Assembly: GCA_020048795.1 (NCBI GenBank)
Contig: JAIFMA010000069.1
Span: 1-18,578, forward strand
Origin: Rhodoferax sp.
GTDB lineage: Bacteria > Pseudomonadota > Gammaproteobacteria > Burkholderiales > Burkholderiaceae_C
Direction of reading: 5' to 3'
Length of the DNA stretch: 18,578 nt
Below the pieces are notes generated by a model, which was not told the DNA's origin, searched no databases, and saw nothing but the letters and a program-made list of their open reading frames with translations. Positions 14,869-18,578 of this stretch are shown in pieces. How positions within the stretch are numbered: the stretch's first letter is position 1; each line of letters begins with the position of its first letter. The translations under genes were made by a program, and so were the position numbers.

Positions 14869-15957
14869 ATGGCCAAAACGCTTCCTGAATTACGCAACCA
14901 AATCGATGCGCTGGACCTTGAGCTGATCAGCTTGCTTAACCGGCGCGCCGGGTTGGCACACGAAGTCGGTGAGATCAAGAAAATTGATGGCTCGGCGGTG
15001 TTCCGGCCCGATCGCGAGAACCAGGTGATTGCCAACCTGCAGGCCAACAACGCCGGGCCGTTGAAGCAGCACAGCGTGGCCATCATCTGGCGCGAGATCA
15101 TGTCCGCCTGTCGCTCGCTCGAAGCCGCGCAGCGGGTCGCCTACCTGGGCCCAGCGGGCACTTTCAGCGAACAGGCAGCGATCCAGTTTTTTGGCGGCAG
15201 CATGGCACGCGTGCTGTGCGTCAGCATCGACGAGGTATTTCGCGCCACGGCAGCGGGCAGCGCCGAATACGGCGTGGTACCGATTGAAAACTCGTCCGAG
15301 GGCGTGATTTCACGCAGCCTGGACCTGCTGCTCAACTCGCCGCTGCACATCATCGGCGAGACCAGTTTTCTGGTGCGCCACAACCTGCTGCGCCTGGAGC
15401 CGGCACTGCACGACATCGAAGCGGTGTACGCGCATCCACAGGCACTGGCCCAGTGCCAGGACTGGCTGACCACCCATTTGCCCAAAGCCGAGCGCCGCGC
15501 CGCCGCCAGTAATGCCGAAGGGGCGCGGCTGGCGGCCACCAACCCGGCCTGGGCGGCTATTGCCAGCGAGCGTGCCGGCAGCGAATTTGGCCTGCACGTG
15601 GCGTCATTTGCGATTCAGGACGATGCCTTCAACCGCACCCGCTTTGCCGTGATCTGCCTGCCCGGCACGCTGGAAGCGCCCCAGGCCACCGGGCGCGACT
15701 GCACCAGCCTGATCGTGTCAGTAGTCAACCGACCCGGTGCGGTGCACGATTTGCTGGTGCCGCTGAAGAAACATGGTGTGTCGATGACGCGGTTCGAATC
15801 GCGCCCGGCACGCTCGGGCCAGTGGGAGTATTACTTCTACATCGACCTGGCCGGCCACCCGGCGCAACCCAACGTCAGCGCCGCACTGGAAGAACTGCGC
15901 GCGCTGTGCGCGTTTTACAAGCTGCTGGGCACCTACCCGGTTGAAGCCGATGTTTGA
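14869..15957 (+). CDS. pheA: Chorismate mutase / prephenate dehydratase (P-protein)
   Basis: A 362-residue protein with three parts: an AroQ-type chorismate mutase (residues 1-85, LRNQIDALDLELISLLNRR), a prephenate dehydratase domain (about 90-270, with YLGPAGTFSEQAA and VPIENSSEGVISRSLD), and a C-terminal ACT domain (GAVHDLLVPLKKHGVSMTRF followed by ESRP) that normally senses phenylalanine. It converts chorismate to phenylpyruvate. The ATG at 14869 begins the conserved MAKTLPELR; an upstream in-frame ATG at 14806 gives an unconserved-looking extension. No Shine-Dalgarno is obvious. The stop overlaps the tyrA start by 8 bp, which suggests coupled translation. Confidence 0.97.
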   Translation: MAKTLPELRNQIDALDLELISLLNRRAGLAHEVGEIKKIDGSAVFRPDRENQVIANLQANNAGPLKQHSVAIIWREIMSACRSLEAAQRVAYLGPAGTFSEQAAIQFFGGSMARVLCVSIDEVFRATAAGSAEYGVVPIENSSEGVISRSLDLLLNSPLHIIGETSFLVRHNLLRLEPALHDIEAVYAHPQALAQCQDWLTTHLPKAERRAAASNAEGARLAATNPAWAAIASERAGSEFGLHVASFAIQDDAFNRTRFAVICLPGTLEAPQATGRDCTSLIVSVVNRPGAVHDLLVPLKKHGVSMTRFESRPARSGQWEYYFYIDLAGHPAQPNVSAALEELRALCAFYKLLGTYPVEADV

Positions 15958-16819
15958 GCAACTCGGCCTGATTGGCTGCGGCCTGATGGGCGGCTCATTT
16001 GCCTTGGCGCTCAAAAAAGCCGGTCTGGTCAAGCGCGTGGTCGGCTACAGCAAATCGCCCACCACCACCGATCGTGCGCGCCAGTTGGGAGTGATTGACG
16101 TGGAAGCACCGTCGGCATTGCTGGCAGTGTCAGGGGCAGACATCGTGCTGGTGGCAGTGCCGGTGTCGGCGTCTGAGGCCACCTTCAAATCCATCAAGCA
16201 CATGGTGACGCCAGACATGCTGATCATGGACGTGGGCTCCACCAAGGGCGACGTGGTGATTGCCGCAGAACGGGGTTTGCGCGATCAGATGGGCTCGTTT
16301 GTCCCAGCGCACCCCATTGCCGGCAAAGAACTCGCCGGCGTCGAACACGCCGATGCCGATCTGTACCAGGACCGCCAGGTGATCCTGACCCCGGTGGAGC
16401 GTACCCGCGGCACCCAGGTTGCACAGGCGGTGGCGCTCTGGACGGCGCTGGGCAGCAAGGTGGTGCAGATGTCACCAGCGGCACATGACAGCGCCTTTGC
16501 CGCCGTCAGCCATCTACCACATCTGCTGGCGTTTGCGCTGATGAACGCCATCTCCGGCCAACCCCGGAGCAAAGAGTTTCTGACCTTGGCCGGTCCGGGT
16601 TTTCGCGATTTCTCCCGCATCGCGGCGAGTGATCCCAAGGTCTGGCGTGACATTTTTTTGACCAACCGCGATGAGTTGCTGTTGCAAAGCCGCGCTTTTC
16701 AGGCCGAGCTTCAGGCCTTTGAAGCGCTGATCACCGGCGGCGATGCAGCGACCCTTGAGACCCAGATTGCCCAGGCCAGCGCCACACGCAGCCAATGGCG
16801 CATGAACCAAGCCGACTGA
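15950..16819 (+). CDS. tyrA: Prephenate dehydrogenase (TyrA family)
   Basis: A 289-residue protein with an N-terminal NAD(P)-binding motif GLIGCGLMGGSFALALKKAG (about 6-25), MDVGSTKGDVV and PAHPIAGKE, and the C-terminal helical dimerisation domain (DSAFAAVSHLPHLLAFAL, AGPGFRDFSRIA). It oxidatively decarboxylates prephenate (or arogenate) for tyrosine synthesis. The ATG at 15950 lies inside the end of pheA (8-bp overlap); a TTG nine bases earlier is less likely. aroA-cmk starts 3 bp after its stop, so pheA, tyrA and aroA-cmk form a tight operon. Confidence 0.95.
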   Translation: MFEQLGLIGCGLMGGSFALALKKAGLVKRVVGYSKSPTTTDRARQLGVIDVEAPSALLAVSGADIVLVAVPVSASEATFKSIKHMVTPDMLIMDVGSTKGDVVIAAERGLRDQMGSFVPAHPIAGKELAGVEHADADLYQDRQVILTPVERTRGTQVAQAVALWTALGSKVVQMSPAAHDSAFAAVSHLPHLLAFALMNAISGQPRSKEFLTLAGPGFRDFSRIAASDPKVWRDIFLTNRDELLLQSRAFQAELQAFEALITGGDAATLETQIAQASATRSQWRMNQAD

Positions 16820-16822
16820 CTG

Positions 16823-18578
16823 ATGTTCTCCACCGAATTTCTTGACCTGCCAGCACTGGCATCTGCCGCAGGTGCCATCACCCTGCCCGGCTCCAAGAGC
16901 ATTTCCAACCGGGTGCTGCTGCTGGCGGCCCTGAGCCGTGGCCGTACCACAGTGCATGATCTGCTTGATTCGGACGACACCCGGGTCATGCTGACTGCGC
17001 TGCGCGCACTGGGCTGCAACATGGAGCAAAGCGGAACCACGGTGGTGATTGACGGTCTGTGCGGCAAACCAGAGATCACCCGCGCCGACCTGTTCATGGG
17101 CAATGCCGGTACCGCCATACGCCCGTTGACCGCGGCGCTGGCGGTGATCGGCGGCGACTACACGCTGCGCGGAGTGCCGCGCATGCATGAGCGCCCGATT
17201 GGTGACCTGGTGGACGCGCTGCGCCAGCTTGGCTGCCAGATTGACTATCTGGAAAACCCGGGCTATCCACCACTGCGCATTGGCCAACCCCACTTGCAGC
17301 TCGGTGGGCCAATTCAGGTGCGCGGCGACGTGTCGAGCCAGTTTCTCACGGCGCTGCTGATGGCCTTGCCCCTGGTGGCCAGACAGGATGTGGTGATTGA
17401 GGTGCTGGGCGAGCTGATTTCGCGCCCTTACATCGAGATCACGCTGAACCTGCTGGCGCGTTTTGGTGTGGTGGTGGCGCGCCAAGGCTGGCAGCGCTTT
17501 ACCATTCCCAAGGGCTGCCAACTGCAATCACCCGGGCAGGTGCATGTCGAGGCGGACGCCTCATCTGCTAGCTATTTCATAGCTGTTGGCGCAATTGCAG
17601 CAAGCGTTATAGGCCTAAATGGCATCAGAATTCAGGGCGTAGGCGCAAGCTCGATCCAGGGTGACATCCGCTTCGTCGAGGCCGCCCGCCTGATGGGTGC
17701 CCACGTCACCACGGGCACCAACTGGCTGGAAATCAGCCGGGGCAAGCCCGGCCAGGGCTGGCCGCTCAAAGCCATCGAGCTGGACTGCAATCACATCCCG
17801 GATGCGGCCATGACGCTGGCCGTGATGGCCCTGTTTGCCGACGGCACCAGCACGCTGCGCAACATTGCCAGTTGGCGGGTCAAGGAAACCGACCGTATTG
17901 CCGCCATGGCTACCGAACTGCGCAAACTTGGCGCCACGGTGGAAGAAGGGGCCGACTTCATCCAGATCACACCACCAGCCACACCGGCTGACTGGAAAGC
18001 CGCCAGCATCCACACTTACGATGATCATCGAATGGCGATGTGTTTCTCGTTGGCGGCCTTTAACCCCGCCGGGCAGCCGGTGCGCATCCTGGACCCCCAA
18101 TGTGTCGCCAAGACCTTTCCGGACTATTTTGAAGCGCTGTTTTCGCTGGTGCAAGCCCGGGCCAACGCGGTGCCGGTGATCTGTGTGGACGGCCCCACGG
18201 CGTCAGGCAAAGGCACGCTGGCGGCCCAGTTGGCCCGGCAGTTGGGCTATCACCTGCTGGATTCTGGCGCACTCTACCGCATCACGGCGCTGGCCGCCAA
18301 GCGTGCCCATTTGCCGCTGGATACCACCGGCGAAGGCGACATCGCACGCCTGGCGCAAGGTCTACAGATTGCATTTGTTGACGACCAGGTGCTGCTGAAC
18401 GGCGAAAACGTTACCGAAGCGATTCGCGCCGAAGAAGCCGGCATGAACGCCTCCAAAGTGTCCGCCCTGCCCCTGGTGCGCTCGGCACTGCTTGACCTGC
18501 AGCACAGTTTTCGCCGCCTGCCCGGCCTGGTGGCCGATGGGCGCGACATGGGCACGGTGATCTTTCCTGACGCGGCAC
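16823..18578 (+). CDS. aroA: Bifunctional EPSP synthase / cytidylate kinase fusion (partial, runs off the edge)
   Basis: One uninterrupted frame of 585 codons to the window end. Residues 1-445 are 5-enolpyruvylshikimate-3-phosphate synthase: LPGSKSISNR (21-30), GNAGTAIRP (93-101), SSQFLTALLM (171-180), NHIPDAAMT with Asp327, and WRVKETDR with Glu355. With no stop and only a short linker, a cytidylate kinase begins at about residue 450, with P-loop GPTASGKGT (457-465), SGALYRITA and GRDMGTVIFPDA. The fusion is known in some Burkholderiales. AroA uses PEP and shikimate-3-phosphate on the way to chorismate; Cmk phosphorylates CMP/dCMP. Residues about 249-267 are encoded by a copy of the dispersed repeat, leaving 26 residues between SASYF and QGDIRF where E. 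coli AroA has 21 by my recollection. About 90 C-terminal kinase residues lie outside. Confidence 0.95.
   Translation, partial: MFSTEFLDLPALASAAGAITLPGSKSISNRVLLLAALSRGRTTVHDLLDSDDTRVMLTALRALGCNMEQSGTTVVIDGLCGKPEITRADLFMGNAGTAIRPLTAALAVIGGDYTLRGVPRMHERPIGDLVDALRQLGCQIDYLENPGYPPLRIGQPHLQLGGPIQVRGDVSSQFLTALLMALPLVARQDVVIEVLGELISRPYIEITLNLLARFGVVVARQGWQRFTIPKGCQLQSPGQVHVEADASSASYFIAVGAIAASVIGLNGIRIQGVGASSIQGDIRFVEAARLMGAHVTTGTNWLEISRGKPGQGWPLKAIELDCNHIPDAAMTLAVMALFADGTSTLRNIASWRVKETDRIAAMATELRKLGATVEEGADFIQITPPATPADWKAASIHTYDDHRMAMCFSLAAFNPAGQPVRILDPQCVAKTFPDYFEALFSLVQARANAVPVICVDGPTASGKGTLAAQLARQLGYHLLDSGALYRITALAAKRAHLPLDTTGEGDIARLAQGLQIAFVDDQVLLNGENVTEAIRAEEAGMNASKVSALPLVRSALLDLQHSFRRLPGLVADGRDMGTVIFPDAA
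17567..17622 (+). repeat. 56-bp dispersed repeat, copy B (inside aroA)
   Basis: Sense orientation, starting GCTAGCTATTTC then ATAGCTGTTGGCGCA and ending AGGCCTAAATGG; it aligns gap-free with the other copies, best with the deacetylase copy in its last columns (AGGCC and AAATGG). It is read in the same frame as copy A, both giving Ile-Ala-X-Gly-Ala. The region uses ATA twice, CTA and then AGA, codons otherwise avoided in this GC-rich gene. Confidence 0.8.

Noticed and set aside
16514..17527. Minus-strand open frame of 337 codons opposite tyrA and aroA
   Set aside because: His/Gln-rich composition typical of the antisense frame of GC-rich genes; the plus strand encodes clear TyrA and AroA.
1..18578. 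CRISPR arrays, tRNA/rRNA genes, insertion sequences, phage genes
   Set aside because: I looked for regularly spaced repeats, cloverleaf-like or rRNA segments, transposase motifs and terminal inverted repeats and found none. The 56-bp repeats are dispersed, not spaced as an array.

Overview
The window looks like chromosomal DNA of a betaproteobacterium, most likely Burkholderiales, family Comamonadaceae (Rhodoferax/Polaromonas-like). The reasons are the order gyrA-serC-pheA-tyrA-aroA/cmk, an AroA-Cmk fusion, the protein signatures, and a moderately high GC content with GC-rich third codon positions. This is an assignment from gene content, not from a search.

Layout. Positions 1-10686 are read almost entirely on the minus strand and 10933-18578 on the plus strand, so ompA and gyrA diverge from a 246-bp spacer. 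From right to left the minus block holds: ompA with a textbook terminator; a small hypothetical gene, a MaoC-phosphotransacetylase fusion and acetate kinase (a likely acetyl-CoA/acetyl-phosphate/acetate operon with its own terminator); a gene-poor stretch with a broken HSP90/sacsin-like ATPase gene; an RsuA-type pseudouridine synthase; a run of five close or overlapping genes (secreted YVTN-type beta-propeller, secreted polysaccharide deacetylase-like protein, sterol-desaturase-family membrane protein, EI24/CysZ-like membrane protein, CinA/MoaB-like protein); and the first 19 codons of glnA, preceded by a good sigma-54 promoter match. The plus block is gyrA followed by the serine/aromatic amino acid genes serC, pheA, tyrA and aroA-cmk. 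The last gene is cut by the window edge.

The most unusual signal is a dispersed 56-bp repeat, present four times and aligning without gaps. One copy fills almost the whole gyrA-serC spacer and leaves serC without a visible Shine-Dalgarno. The other three lie inside open reading frames and are translated: in the signal peptide of the deacetylase-like protein, in the S4/linker region of the RsuA homologue (opposite orientation), and in AroA next to its conserved SSASYF motif, where it coincides with about five extra residues and a cluster of rare codons. These behave like small mobile repeats that can be domesticated as protein sequence, as Rickettsia palindromic elements are. I recall similar short repeats in Comamonadaceae genomes but cannot confirm that here.

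Secondary points are the AroA-Cmk and MaoC-Pta fusions, Gln83/Ser84 in the GyrA quinolone pocket, a 14-bp tandem repeat at a probable TTG start, and the frame-broken ATPase. I saw no rRNA, tRNA, CRISPR array, complete insertion sequence or phage gene.
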